Source: JAXLXE01 sp046328115
GTDB lineage: Bacteria > Chloroflexota > UBA6077 > JACCZL01
DNA length: 64,000 nucleotides
Assembly (NCBI GenBank): GCA_046328115.1
Contig: JAXLXE010000001.1
Span: 1,426,001 to 1,490,000, forward strand
Direction: 5' to 3'
Shown here: in pieces, positions 1 to 8,849 of the stretch
Layout of the letters: every line of letters starts with the position of its first letter
How positions within the stretch are numbered: position 1 is the stretch's first letter
The notes under the pieces: model-generated
What the model saw: only the letters and a program-made list of their open reading frames with translations
What the model was told of the DNA's origin: nothing
Database searches by the model: none
Program-made: the position numbers and the translations under genes

Positions 1-1015
1 CGTCCTCAGCCACGCCGACCACGACGAGAAGGTGCCCATTCGTGGATCGGATGGGAGCCTGCGGCAGCTCCCCCGGTTGCCAGGCCACGCTGGCCACCAG
101 CGGAACGCCTGATTGGATCCATGGCTCCATCTCCGCCACACTCGCCAGCCGGGTCACGTAGGCGATGAGGCCGTGGCTGGCCGCGAACGCGGTGTTGAAG
201 GGCCAGTTGCCGTTCCCGCGGTAGACCGGGTCGTAGGTGCCGACGGCGGCGTCAGGAACGGTGCGATCCATAGACCCGTCCCCGGTCACGCGCGCCCAGT
301 ACGCCATGACCATGCTGGTTGACGTGGGACTGCACCACACCTCACCACCGCCCGGATACACCATCTGCGATCGCACTGGCACGTCCAGCACCCTGCCGCG
401 CGCCGCGCCTTCGTCCGCACCCGGGGCATAAGCCACGTGGTCGGTGGCCACGGCCGTCACGATAGACACGCGGGCAGGTCCGTGCAGACCCACCCGTACC
501 TGGAACTGCTGGCTGGACGACTCCAGCGCCAGCGTATCGGTCAGCACTCGGGCCGCGGCGTCATCCTGACCATCCACGCTGTGGCGGTGTGCGGTATCTC
601 CAGTCGACCACACTCCCAATACGTACCACCGCGACCAGCCCTCAGCCAGGCTGGCCCGAGCGCTCACGTCGATCCAGCCATCCTCTCCGGTGGAGGCATT
701 CCACGACACAATGAGCTCGCGGAACCCGCGTGGCACCTGCACAACTGGTCCCGTGGCCGCTCCGACCCCACGACCCTGCGCGTCAAGTTCCGCGTCGCGG
801 AGCTCGATGGCGCCGTCTGGCCCCACGCCCACACCGGCGAGCTGCCAGGCCGCGAAGTCCACCGCGCCGCGCTGCTTCCAGAGCATGTGCGCCGACCCCA
901 AGATTTCAGCCATACCGACGGAGGCGCCGCTCAAGCGCAAGAGGGTAGCAGCGAGCGGTACCGCCAGCGTGAACCGTCGCAGCGCTGCTCGGCGCGACAT
1001 GACCGACGAGCCCAT
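1..1015 (-). CDS. exported C39-like cysteine peptidase family protein (partial, runs off the window)
   Basis: An open frame of 338 codons starts at ATG 1015 and runs leftward off the window, so the C-terminus is missing. The N-terminus is signal-like with twin arginines (MSRRAALRRF from residue 6), suggesting Tat or Sec export; ATG 1000 is an alternative start. Residues about 40-215 look beta-rich. The peptidase_C39_2-type core follows: candidate nucleophile Cys228 in VWCSPTSTSMVMAYW, a GNGNWPFNTAFAASHG segment, and candidate His328 in NGHLLVVVGV. It lies 21 bp downstream of the GT39 gene and probably shares its transcript. Family assignment rests on the Cys and His motifs; substrate unknown. 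Confidence 0.8.
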   Translation of the reverse strand, partial: MGSSVMSRRAALRRFTLAVPLAATLLRLSGASVGMAEILGSAHMLWKQRGAVDFAAWQLAGVGVGPDGAIELRDAELDAQGRGVGAATGPVVQVPRGFRELIVSWNASTGEDGWIDVSARASLAEGWSRWYVLGVWSTGDTAHRHSVDGQDDAAARVLTDTLALESSSQQFQVRVGLHGPARVSIVTAVATDHVAYAPGADEGAARGRVLDVPVRSQMVYPGGGEVWCSPTSTSMVMAYWARVTGDGSMDRTVPDAAVGTYDPVYRGNGNWPFNTAFAASHGLIAYVTRLASVAEMEPWIQSGVPLVASVAWQPGELPQAPIRSTNGHLLVVVGVAED

Positions 1016-1036
1016 CACGGGGCACTCCAAGGCATC

Positions 1037-2968
1037 CTATCGCACTGTCACGTCGCGCAGCACCACGGCCCGACCATCGCGTGGTTGCGCCGGCCCGGGG
1101 TGTTGCGGCCCCGCGGTGGGCAATGGAGCCGCGTCTGCCCCCATGACGCGAAGCTCCAGGCGGTACTGCCCTGGCGGCAGGCTTGCCGGCACCTGCACTC
1201 CACAGCGGCAAAGCCAAACCCCCGGGATGCTCTCCGCGTCAGCGGCTAGCGGCACCGCGAGCCACCCGGAATCCCCCGCCTGGCCACGTAATCCTACCTG
1301 CAGCACCGTGCCCTCAGCGCCAGCACTCAGCGGCCGCCAGTGCATCCGTAGACCCAGGTTCCGCCCCTGTCGCAGGCTAGCCGACTCCAGACCGTAGCCA
1401 ACAAGCTCTACGCGGTCGCCAAACCGCGTGCTGATGGGAGCCCCGGTCGACGTACGGTAGACGCGCGCCATCTCCGTTCCCAGAACATTGACCTCGGCGA
1501 CAGGCGTCCAGGCAAGGTACTGCTCCGCGAGGAAGTCCGGCCGCGGCGCGACGATCAGGCTGCGCACATAGACCACGAGGAAATCGTAAGCGGCGGCGTC
1601 ACTGCCCTCGGCGGGCATAACCTGGCCCCTAAACTGGGGATCCAGGACGGTCGTGTATATCTCATCCGGCATCGCGACCTTGAGCCGCGCCGCGTTTGGC
1701 TGGGCGTTGAGGAACGCGGCCACACCATCCAGTCCCTCACCCCAACCGCTGGCCAGGCGCACGGCCGCCGGCACACCTGCGAGCAGTGGGCTGAGCGCGT
1801 TGGTACCGTAAGGCCAGGAGCCTCCGATAGCGCCACACTGGAGCAACACGACCACGGCGGAGAATCCGGCCGTCCGCGCCGTAGCGGACAGCGGTACCAA
1901 TCGCGCCATGCGCCACAGGCCGAGCCCCGCAAGCAAGTCCAACGGTGGAAACGCCGGGAGCGCGTACCGGTCCGCCTCTTTGGCGGCGACGGTCATGGCG
2001 AGCAGGAACGTGAACGCGAGGCCTGCCAGCCACCACACCGTGGAACGCCCGCACCGACGCCACGTCAGCGCCAGGCACACCAGCCCGATCAAGGTCAACG
2101 GGGTAGAACGGGCCAGCAACACCATAGGGTAGTACGCCGCCCCGAGGGACGAGACGACGCCAGCCGCGTGCTCGCCGCCGGCGTTGTCGCCCACAAAGCG
2201 GAGCACACGGCCCACGGTTCCCAGCGGGGCCTGCCACACGGCCGGCCAGAGAACGACGTACGAGGCGACCGACGCGGCGGCCCAGATAGCCAGCCGCATG
2301 AAGGTGGCCCGGCTCCTCAGAGCGACAAGACCGCCATCCGTGAGTGCCCCCACAGGTACCCAGGCGATCAACAATAAGGAGGGTGCTTTGCAGAGCAGTG
2401 CACTTGCCGTGGCCGCGCCGGCTGCCACCATCGCAGAGTGCCCACCGCCGGAGCGCAGCCCGAGAAGCGCCAGCAGCCCCGCGAGTGTCATGCACAATGC
2501 GAGCAGTGCGTCAATGTGCACAACCCGTGAATGGCCCAGCAAGAACGGATCCAGCGCCAGCATGAGCCCCCCCAGTACGCCCGGGGACGGTCCCATCAGC
2601 CTGATCGCCGTAGCGCACACCGCGCCGATGAGCAGCGCGGTGGTGATGCCTACGCCACGGCGCGCCTCGGACAGGATCCCAAGAAACTCTGGGTGGCCGC
2701 TTACCTCCCGTCGCGAGACGTCGCTGCGCGAGCCGGCCAACAGCGCCAGGCGACGCGGTCCAACCCACAACGTCTCCACCCACATGGTGATGACGCCCGG
2801 GTGTCCGCTCTGGTAGGTGGCCGCGGGCTGCCCAGTGAGCAACCCCTCCGCGAACCGCGCGCCACGCGCGGTCCAAAACAGCTCGTCCGTGGTGACGTAC
2901 CGGTCCAACGCCACCAGCCGCGGCGGCAGCGCCAGCAGAGCCACGCACGCGGCCAGCACCAGCCACAT
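1037..2968 (-). CDS. GT39-family membrane glycosyltransferase
   Basis: A 643-aa multi-pass membrane protein. The first membrane helix (MWLVLAACVALLALPP) is followed by RYVTTDELFWTARG, whose Asp-Glu pair in the first outer loop is typical of GT39/PMT enzymes that use polyprenyl-phosphate sugars. About ten further hydrophobic segments follow, then a beta-rich soluble tail of about 130 residues. ATG 2968 was chosen because it begins the first membrane helix and falls just after the preceding gene's stop; an in-frame start at 3058 would overlap that gene. It likely glycosylates proteins or lipids at the outer membrane face; the acceptor is unknown. Confidence 0.8.
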   Translation of the reverse strand: MWLVLAACVALLALPPRLVALDRYVTTDELFWTARGARFAEGLLTGQPAATYQSGHPGVITMWVETLWVGPRRLALLAGSRSDVSRREVSGHPEFLGILSEARRGVGITTALLIGAVCATAIRLMGPSPGVLGGLMLALDPFLLGHSRVVHIDALLALCMTLAGLLALLGLRSGGGHSAMVAAGAATASALLCKAPSLLLIAWVPVGALTDGGLVALRSRATFMRLAIWAAASVASYVVLWPAVWQAPLGTVGRVLRFVGDNAGGEHAAGVVSSLGAAYYPMVLLARSTPLTLIGLVCLALTWRRCGRSTVWWLAGLAFTFLLAMTVAAKEADRYALPAFPPLDLLAGLGLWRMARLVPLSATARTAGFSAVVVLLQCGAIGGSWPYGTNALSPLLAGVPAAVRLASGWGEGLDGVAAFLNAQPNAARLKVAMPDEIYTTVLDPQFRGQVMPAEGSDAAAYDFLVVYVRSLIVAPRPDFLAEQYLAWTPVAEVNVLGTEMARVYRTSTGAPISTRFGDRVELVGYGLESASLRQGRNLGLRMHWRPLSAGAEGTVLQVGLRGQAGDSGWLAVPLAADAESIPGVWLCRCGVQVPASLPPGQYRLELRVMGADAAPLPTAGPQHPGPAQPRDGRAVVLRDVTVR

Positions 2969-2985
2969 GCCGCGGATGGGTGAAC

Positions 2986-4374
2986 CTAAGACGGCAATCC
3001 CAGCAGCCCCGAGATGTCTCCTCGCGCATCCAGACCGGCCACCTGGTCCACCAGCCAATCAGCCTGCCGCTCATACGCCGTGCCCCGCAGCATCCCGGTG
3101 AACTTCCCTGTGAGCTCGTCCTGAGACAACGGTACCTCCGGGTCGCCCTTGGGCGACAGTACTAGCTGACTCAGCGCGCGGCCGTCCCGTAGCTTCACCG
3201 TGACACGCGCGGGAAACTGCGCCGGGTACCGCGCGTCAAGCTCCGGATCCAACCGCACTGCAGAGTCGCCCATCAGGCGGCTAGCTGCCGGTTCGAAGAT
3301 GCGGGCGTCTGAAAAATCGTCCAACCGAACCGCGCCGTCGAGCAACGCTCGCGCAACGCAGTACTGGACACTGAACTTCGCGGCGTAGAGGTGGCGCGGC
3401 GAAGGGTTATCCGTCAGATCCAGGACGGAGCGATACCCATCGATCTGCACGGTCTGCACGTCATCGCTGCGCACACCGTGCTCCCGGCGCAGGGCCAGAG
3501 CGGCGTCAATAGCGGAGTGGGTGTGGCGGCATGAGGGGTAGGGCTTGATAGATACGCCGGGCAGCTTCCACCCGTCTCCAAGCGCGCGGGTGATGCGGCC
3601 TGTGTCGCCATCTGGCGCCGTAGCAGCGAAGAACCCCTGCCGACCCTCCAGCACCCGCCGCGCGCCGGTGAAGCCTAGACTGGCAAGCTCCGCCGCCAGA
3701 ACGCCGTTGGCAGCGGCACGCCCAGCGTGAAGGTGCTTGGACATCGCTCCGTCCGCGATGAACTCCCACAGTCCACCAGCTTGCGTCCCAGCGCTACCCA
3801 GCGCCCATACCATCTGGCGCGCATCTAGCCCCAGCAGCCACCCGGCGGCTGTCGCCGCGCCAAAGACGCCGCAGGTGGCGGTGTTGTGCCAGTGGAAGTA
3901 GTGCGTCTTGCCCACGGCGCCGCCCACCCGAATCGCCACCTCGTAGCCGAGTGCTATGGCGGCCAACACGTCCCGCCCTGACTTTCCTAGCTGCTCGCCT
4001 ACGGCGAGCGCCGCGGGAACAATGACGGCGGCCGGGTGGATCACGGACTCGCGGTCTACGTCGTCCATCTCCACGATATGCGAGACCGCCCCGTTGTGGA
4101 GCGCCGCCACTTGCGCGCTCCTGCCCCGCGCCAGACCCAGCGCGGCGCAACCCGCGTCCGGTTGGGCAAGCGTATGCTGGATCATCATCTGTCCGGGCGG
4201 AGTGCCCAACCCCGCGATGGCGCAGCCCAGCCAGTCCAGCGTCCACCAGGCCGCCTGGTCACGCACCGTGCTGGGCACGTCTGACGGGCCACATTCGGTG
4301 ACGAATTGCGCGAGTGTCTCGGTGATGCTCTCGTCCACCGTTGCGCCGGCCGGAGCGCTGCTCGTACGCGCCAT
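2986..4374 (-). CDS. MmgE/PrpD family protein
   Basis: A 462-aa protein of the MmgE/PrpD family (2-methylcitrate dehydratase, cis-aconitate decarboxylase and relatives). Seen: LDWLGCAIAGLGTPPGQMM near the N-terminus, HNGAVSHIVEMDDVDRESVI followed by HPAAVIVPAALAVGE, and a substrate-pocket-like SIKPYPSCRHTHSAIDA. ATG 4374 has GGGAGG upstream; longer in-frame starts lack this. No prpB, prpC or acnD neighbours are present, so a methylcitrate role is not supported by context. It is followed after 17 bp by the GT39 gene. Confidence 0.85.
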   Translation of the reverse strand: MARTSSAPAGATVDESITETLAQFVTECGPSDVPSTVRDQAAWWTLDWLGCAIAGLGTPPGQMMIQHTLAQPDAGCAALGLARGRSAQVAALHNGAVSHIVEMDDVDRESVIHPAAVIVPAALAVGEQLGKSGRDVLAAIALGYEVAIRVGGAVGKTHYFHWHNTATCGVFGAATAAGWLLGLDARQMVWALGSAGTQAGGLWEFIADGAMSKHLHAGRAAANGVLAAELASLGFTGARRVLEGRQGFFAATAPDGDTGRITRALGDGWKLPGVSIKPYPSCRHTHSAIDAALALRREHGVRSDDVQTVQIDGYRSVLDLTDNPSPRHLYAAKFSVQYCVARALLDGAVRLDDFSDARIFEPAASRLMGDSAVRLDPELDARYPAQFPARVTVKLRDGRALSQLVLSPKGDPEVPLSQDELTGKFTGMLRGTAYERQADWLVDQVAGLDARGDISGLLGLPS

Positions 4375-4943
4375 CACGATCAATCCTCCCAGGCGGGCAT
4401 CGCGCGCCCGGACGTTGTCCGATTCGATCCGACTCAACAGCCGGCACGGCCCGCGGACGCACCGCCTGGAATGATCCCCAATCAGCCTTGTTCCGAGCAA
4501 TCGCCCCGAAAGCCACCGTGAGGCGCCGACGTGCGCCGGTCCCGCGCGAGTTTTGCTCGAACACTGCCCAAAATAGGTCGCTCCGGGAGGCTTGACAGTC
4601 CGCCAGTTTGGCCATAGACTGCGGCGTGGAGGTTGCGCGCTGTTCGGTTCACGTCACCGCCTGACTCGCTACTCTGGGCCGCTGGCCTCGTCCCGCGCCA
4701 TGTGCGCGGGCCGTGGCGGCAGTGCTCGGCGCCGCGGCACGGGACCCGAACCTCCATCCTCCACCGGCCCCGCGGATCCTTGAGAGCCAGCGGGGTTACA
4801 CCAGCGGGCTCAGGCGATCCCCCAGATTGCACGCGGCCCGTACCGCGGCTGCGACGCTCGGCACGCAGCAGCCAGGCACCACCTCTTTGCAGTGCGATTC
4901 GTGAGCGGCGGGCAGCGGGGGCCACTCCGCGACAGGTACGGAA
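4375..4943. other. 569-bp intergenic region with a promoter and a long leader
   Basis: No convincing protein gene on either strand; short open frames here lack ribosome binding sites and family features. It holds a strong plus-strand promoter (4592-4620) and a leader of about 317 nt before the sigma gene. Within the leader are a hairpin at 4692-4710 (CCCGCGC-CATGT-GCGCGGG) and a direct repeat CCAGCGGG near 4785-4808. I could not match it to tRNA, tmRNA, SRP RNA, RNase P RNA or 6S RNA signatures by eye. Confidence 0.6.
4592..4620 (+). promoter_or_regulatory. sigma-70-type promoter of the sigma factor gene
   Basis: Perfect -35 TTGACA (4592-4597), 17-bp spacer, -10 TAGACT (4615-4620). Transcription should start near 4627, giving a leader of about 317 nt before the sigma gene at 4944. 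Confidence 0.75.
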
Positions 4944-6038
4944 ATGGTAGACACGGCTGCGATGATGATTGACGAGCGATTGCTGAGCGGCGCGGACGGC
5001 GCCCACGACCGAGCGGATGCTCCGCCGGAGCCCATGGTGGGTCCCGCCTGGGACGACCTGTCCGCCATGGACTCCGACGCGGCCCCAGAACACGCGGCCG
5101 TGCCCGTGCCGGTGGACGCGGCCGATGCCGCGATAGACTCACCCCTGGGCATCTACTTCCGCGACATCGCACGCATCCCGTTGCTCACTGCTGAGCAGGA
5201 GGTTGAACTGGCCCAGGCGCTGGAACGCGGCAATCTGGCACGTGAGGCGCTGGAGACAGATCGCTCGGAAGACGTGGCGCGCATCGACGCGCTGGAGCGT
5301 GACTTCGCCGATGGCGAGGCCGCCCGTCGCAAGCTGATGGAATCGAATCTGCGCCTGGTCGTCTCAGTGGCACGCCGGTATCTAGGGCGCGGCCTGCCAT
5401 TCTCAGACCTGATCCAGGAAGGCAGCCTGGGGCTTTCACGCGCGGTGGAGAAATTTGACTACCGTCGAGGTTTCAAGTTCAGCACGTACGCGTACTGGTG
5501 GATCCGCCAGGCCGTCACCCGCGCTATCGCCAACCAGAGCCGGACCATCCGTGTGCCAGTCCACATGATCGATCAAATCGGCCACGTTTACAGCACCTTT
5601 CAGCGGCTTCAGCAGCGCCTGGGCCACGATCCGCGGCCTGAGCAAGTTGCAGAGGAGCTGGGCCTGCCTGTGGAGAAGGTTAGAGAGGCCTTTCGGGCGT
5701 CTGCCAACCCGATCTCGCTGGAAACACCCGTGGGTAGCGACGACGAAAACACGCTGGGCGACCTGCTGGCCAGCCAGGGAGAGGAGGCTCCCTCCGACGT
5801 GGCGGAGCGGTCCCTGCTCACCTCTTACCTGGACGACGCGCTGCGCGACCTCTCCTCGCGTGAGCAGATGGTCCTGAGGATGCGCTTCGGCATCTCAGAC
5901 GAGCGTCCGAGGACGCTGGGTGAAATCGGCCAGGTAATCGGCGTTAGCCGCGAACGAGTGCGGCAGCTAGAGGCTGAGGCCATCAGCAAGCTGCGCAAGG
6001 CCAATCTGCGGCGTCGGCTCGCCGAGTACCTGGAGTAG
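4944..6038 (+). CDS. RNA polymerase sigma-70 family factor (RpoD/SigA group)
   Basis: A 364-aa sigma factor. After an acidic N-terminal stretch of about 60 residues come region 1.2 (SPLGIYFRDIARIPLL), region 2 (NLRLVVSVARRYLGRGLPF, DLIQEGSLGLSRAVEKFDY, FSTYAYWWIRQAVTRAI), region 3 and region 4 (REQMVLRMRFGIS and the helix-turn-helix IGQVIGVSRERVRQLEAEAI). It lacks the long region 1.1 and non-conserved domain of proteobacterial RpoD. Whether it is the primary factor or a group 2 paralogue cannot be decided from one locus. The ribosome binding site is weak (acaggtacgg), and the long leader suggests post-transcriptional control. Confidence 0.9.
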   Translation: MVDTAAMMIDERLLSGADGAHDRADAPPEPMVGPAWDDLSAMDSDAAPEHAAVPVPVDAADAAIDSPLGIYFRDIARIPLLTAEQEVELAQALERGNLAREALETDRSEDVARIDALERDFADGEAARRKLMESNLRLVVSVARRYLGRGLPFSDLIQEGSLGLSRAVEKFDYRRGFKFSTYAYWWIRQAVTRAIANQSRTIRVPVHMIDQIGHVYSTFQRLQQRLGHDPRPEQVAEELGLPVEKVREAFRASANPISLETPVGSDDENTLGDLLASQGEEAPSDVAERSLLTSYLDDALRDLSSREQMVLRMRFGISDERPRTLGEIGQVIGVSRERVRQLEAEAISKLRKANLRRRLAEYLE

Positions 6039-6169
6039 TCGCCAACCAGCGCGTGACACGGTCGTATCCAGCCCGTATTGCGCCCGTATCTCCTGTGGCC
6101 GCGCCGCGTCCATAGAATCGGCAACGAGACGGATGAACCATCATCCGGGCCTGATTCTTGGAGGAACCC

Positions 6170-6637
6170 ATGAAACGGTTGCGGCTGGCCACCCTGGCAC
6201 TGGTCGCGCTGGCAGGGATCGTGCTTGCCGGCAGCCTCGTCACCGGGTCAGATGTGGCCACGGCGGCGAGTAGCTCGAAGAAGACGAGCTCGTCCAGCAA
6301 GAAGAAGAACACCCGCGCCGTGCGGGCAGATGGCACCGCCACGGTGACCATCATCGGCGAAGTCACCAAGCAGACGTCCTGCGAAAATCGCCTGATCGTG
6401 AACATCAACTTCGTCAAGAAGAAGGGCCGAGTTGAGGCGATCTCAGCGCCCGTGGATCGGAACGGTTTCTGGGCTGTGGCCGTCACGCGCGTGCCGAATG
6501 GGACGTTCAACGTGACCTCAGCCGCGATCGCGCACCCCCGCCAGGGCATCCTGGAGTATGACGAGTACAGCATTGAGGTGCGCCGGGGAAAGAGCACCGA
6601 GCTAGACCTGGGCCGGCTGAAGATAGGCTCCTGCTAG
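6170..6637 (+). CDS. small secreted protein of unknown function
   Basis: A 155-aa protein with a clear Sec signal peptide (MKRLRLATLALVALAGIVLA, then Ala-rich cleavage region), a Ser/Lys linker (SSSKKTSSSSKKKNTR) and a beta-rich domain with two cysteines, one near the start of the domain and one at the very C-terminus. The pattern (GTATVTIIGEV, FWAVAVTRVPNGTFNVTS) resembles a small carboxypeptidase-regulatory-like beta sandwich, but I do not recognise a named family. ATG 6170 has TTGGAGGAA 4 nt upstream; the TTG at 6158 lies within that site. A -10-like TAGAAT is at 6113-6118 with no good -35. Confidence 0.7.
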   Translation: MKRLRLATLALVALAGIVLAGSLVTGSDVATAASSSKKTSSSSKKKNTRAVRADGTATVTIIGEVTKQTSCENRLIVNINFVKKKGRVEAISAPVDRNGFWAVAVTRVPNGTFNVTSAAIAHPRQGILEYDEYSIEVRRGKSTELDLGRLKIGSC

Positions 6638-6662
6638 CGCACGCGACCCGTTCCTCCAAATT

Positions 6663-6688
6663 GAGCGCTGGCCATCTGGCCAGCGCTC
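6663..6688 (+). terminator. hairpin terminator after the secreted protein gene
   Basis: Perfect 11-bp inverted repeat GAGCGCTGGCC-ATCT-GGCCAGCGCTC, 25 bp after the stop, followed by TTCGCGTCT. The T-tract is weak but the stem is strong. Confidence 0.7.
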
Positions 6689-6710
6689 TTCGCGTCTATC
6701 GCGGATAAGC

Positions 6711-6744
6711 AGACGGCCCGCCTCCTGGCGGAGGCGGGCCGTCT
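6711..6744 (-). terminator. terminator of the ribosomal protein supercluster
   Basis: Perfect 15-bp stem, AGACGGCCCGCCTCC and its complement, around the loop TGGC, 24 bp beyond the rpsI stop on the minus strand. It sits between convergent genes and could act in both directions. Confidence 0.75.
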
Positions 6745-6768
6745 CGCTGGCTGATTGCCGCGGATCGC

Positions 6769-7176
6769 TTAGCGCTTGGTGTACTGCGGCGCCTTGCGGG
6801 CCCGCTTGAGCCCTGGCTTCTTGCGCTCCTTCTCCCGCGGGTCACGCGTGAGCAGGCCGGCCTGGCGCAGCACCGGCTTGGAGGCCTCGTCCGCCTTCAC
6901 CAGCGCACGCGCCGTGGCGTGCACGATGGCGCCCGCCTGGCCGGAGACGCCGCCGCCCTCCACCTTGGCAAGCACGTTGTACGAGCCAATCAGGTTCGTC
7001 ACGCGGAGTGGAAGGGTGATAGCCGCCTGGTGCAACGGCCGCGGGAACCGCTCCTCGAGCGGCTTCCCGTTGACGATGACGTTGCCCACGCCCGGCTGCA
7101 GAAGCACGCGCGCCACACTGGTCTTGCGCCTGCCGACGGCGCTGAACTGGTTACGCGCCGCGCCTCGATCTCTCAA
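6769..7176 (-). CDS. rpsI: 30S ribosomal protein S9 (uS9)
   Basis: 135 aa. VGRRKTSVARV and the basic C-terminal tail ending in QYTKR, which reaches the P-site tRNA, are diagnostic. The start is TTG 7176, with GAGGAGG 7 nt upstream, and it overlaps the rplM stop by four bases (TTGA), so the pair is translationally coupled. Last gene of the cluster, followed by a strong hairpin. Confidence 0.95.
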   Translation of the reverse strand: MRDRGAARNQFSAVGRRKTSVARVLLQPGVGNVIVNGKPLEERFPRPLHQAAITLPLRVTNLIGSYNVLAKVEGGGVSGQAGAIVHATARALVKADEASKPVLRQAGLLTRDPREKERKKPGLKRARKAPQYTKR

Positions 7177-7619
7177 TTGGGAGCCTCCTCACTCGCACCA
7201 AACTGGGCCACCTGCCCAGCGTGGGGGTGCTCAGCCCCGTCGTAGACCCGGAGCTTGCGATACATGGATTGGCCAAGCGTATTCTTGGGTAGCATCCCCC
7301 GGACCGACCGCTCCACTACGCGGGAGGGCCGCTTGGCCATCTCGTCACGGACGGCTACGGTCCGGAATCCGCCCGGATAGCCAGAGTGGCGGTAGTACCG
7401 CTTCTGATCGATCTTGCGGCCAGTCAGCGCCACCTGGGCGGCATTTAGCACGATCACATGGTCGCCCGTGTCCAGGTGCGGCGCAAAGGTCGGCTTGTGC
7501 TTGCCGCGCAGGATCTGAGCCACGCGTGACGCCAGGCGCCCCAGCGGCACACCCGCGGCATCCACCACATGCCAGCGGCGCGTGATCTCACCCGCCTTTG
7601 GCGAGTACGTCTTATTCAT
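7173..7619 (-). CDS. rplM: 50S ribosomal protein L13 (uL13)
   Basis: 148 aa. Shows RRWHVVDAAGVPLGRLAS, GDHVIVLNAAQVALTG and RSVRGMLPKNTLGQSMYRKL. ATG 7619 gives the normal N-terminus MNKTYSPKAGE; it overlaps the end of truA by 8 bp. Forms the usual rplM-rpsI pair. Confidence 0.95.
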   Translation of the reverse strand: MNKTYSPKAGEITRRWHVVDAAGVPLGRLASRVAQILRGKHKPTFAPHLDTGDHVIVLNAAQVALTGRKIDQKRYYRHSGYPGGFRTVAVRDEMAKRPSRVVERSVRGMLPKNTLGQSMYRKLRVYDGAEHPHAGQVAQFGASEEAPN

Positions 7620-8466
7620 CGTGGTCTCCAGAGCACTGCATATCCGTGTGGTCGAGCCAGGCTGGCTCGGCGCTGGCAACGACATCTGACGCCGCCCGCG
7701 CTCCCAAATAGTCCGCGCCCAAGAAAGTCAGGCCTGCGGCGGGCGCGGTTGGGCCGGCACCAATTCTATCCCACCCCGCCAGTGTCCGCTCGATCTGGGA
7801 CCGATCGAGCCGCCCCCGGCCCACCCGGACCAACGAGCCCACCATCCCCCGAACCATGTGGCGGAGAAACGCGTCCGCGGCGACGTCAATGTGGATCACA
7901 CCCCCGCACGGAGCGGTGACCTGACAGCGAGATACTGTGCGGACCGTCACCATGGGCGGCTGCTGTGCGGCGTGCCCGTGGAATGCGCGGAAGTCGTGCG
8001 CGCCGATGAACGCACCCGCGGTCTCGCTCATCGCGGCGACATCCAGACGATCTGGCACGTGCCAGCTCCAGCGTCGTGCCCAGACATCTGGGATGAGCTT
8101 GTTCCAAATGACGTACCGATACCGGCGGCCGACCGCGTCGCGCCGGGCGTTGAACCCGTTCGGCGCCTCGGCCAGGTCAAGCACCACGATGTCCGAAGGC
8201 AGCAACGCCCGGCAGGCGCGCACAAGCTCAGCCACGCTGAGCCGAGAGCGGGCGCGAAAACTGCCCGTCTGCCGCGCCGCGTGGACACCAGCGTCCGTGC
8301 GGCCAGCCGCCGTGACGCGCACCGGTTGCCCCAGGATTGACTGGAGCGCCGCCTCGACCACACCCTGAACCGATCGCCCGGACGGCTGCACCGCAAACCC
8401 GAGGAACTCGGTCCCGTCATAGGCGAAATCGACGCGAAACGTACGTTCCGCGTCGATGGCGTCCAC
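7612..8466 (-). CDS. truA: tRNA pseudouridine(38-40) synthase TruA
   Basis: 284 aa from GTG 8466. It makes pseudouridine at positions 38-40 of the tRNA anticodon arm. The catalytic Asp lies in GRTDAGVHA; FNARRDAVGRRYRYVIWNK and AFLRHMVRGMVGSLVRVGRG are typical TruA segments. GTG 8466 puts the usual short lead before FRVDFAYDGTEFLGF and follows the rplQ stop by 16 bp; ATG 8523 is an alternative that would overlap rplQ by 41 bp. Neither start has a strong ribosome binding site. The rplQ-truA-rplM-rpsI order is common in Gram-positive-type genomes. Confidence 0.9.
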   Translation of the reverse strand: MDAIDAERTFRVDFAYDGTEFLGFAVQPSGRSVQGVVEAALQSILGQPVRVTAAGRTDAGVHAARQTGSFRARSRLSVAELVRACRALLPSDIVVLDLAEAPNGFNARRDAVGRRYRYVIWNKLIPDVWARRWSWHVPDRLDVAAMSETAGAFIGAHDFRAFHGHAAQQPPMVTVRTVSRCQVTAPCGGVIHIDVAADAFLRHMVRGMVGSLVRVGRGRLDRSQIERTLAGWDRIGAGPTAPAAGLTFLGADYLGARAASDVVASAEPAWLDHTDMQCSGDHDE

Positions 8467-8482
8467 GTGCTCGACCCGCGCG

Positions 8483-8836
8483 TCAGGGAACCAGCTCCAC
8501 CTGCGCCATGGGCGCACCATCACCCCGGCGAGGATTCAGCTTCACCATACGTACGTAGCCACCCGGCCGCCCCGCAAACCGCGGTCCCAATTCATCGAAT
8601 AGCTTGGCCACCAGGCGTGGATCGTACAACTTGGCCCGTGCAAGCCTACGATGGTGAACGTCATTCGAGCGGGCGAGTGTGATCACCTTCTCCGCCTCAC
8701 GCCGAAGCTCCCGGGCCTTTGCCTCGGTGGTCTGGATCTTCTCGTATCGCAGCAGGTCCGTCACCAGGTTTCGGATCAGCGCGATCCGATGTCCCGTGGG
8801 TCGACCCAGCTTGCGGAGGCCCAGTTGATGTCGCAT
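8483..8836 (-). CDS. rplQ: 50S ribosomal protein L17 (bL17)
   Basis: 117 aa. The N-terminus MRHQLGLRKLGRPTGHRIAL and TTEAKARELRREAEKVITLA identify L17. It lies 13 bp after rpoA, the usual end of the alpha operon. Confidence 0.95.
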   Translation of the reverse strand: MRHQLGLRKLGRPTGHRIALIRNLVTDLLRYEKIQTTEAKARELRREAEKVITLARSNDVHHRRLARAKLYDPRLVAKLFDELGPRFAGRPGGYVRMVKLNPRRGDGAPMAQVELVP

Positions 8837-8849
8837 GGTGCATCCCGTC

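Noticed and set aside
437..1249. Plus-strand open frame opposite the GT39 and C39-like genes
   Set aside because: The minus strand carries a continuous signal-peptide-bearing, motif-bearing C39-like frame there; the plus frame has no support.
4627..4943. Possible RNase P, SRP or tmRNA gene in the sigma leader
   Set aside because: None of the conserved sequence blocks of these RNAs was found by eye.
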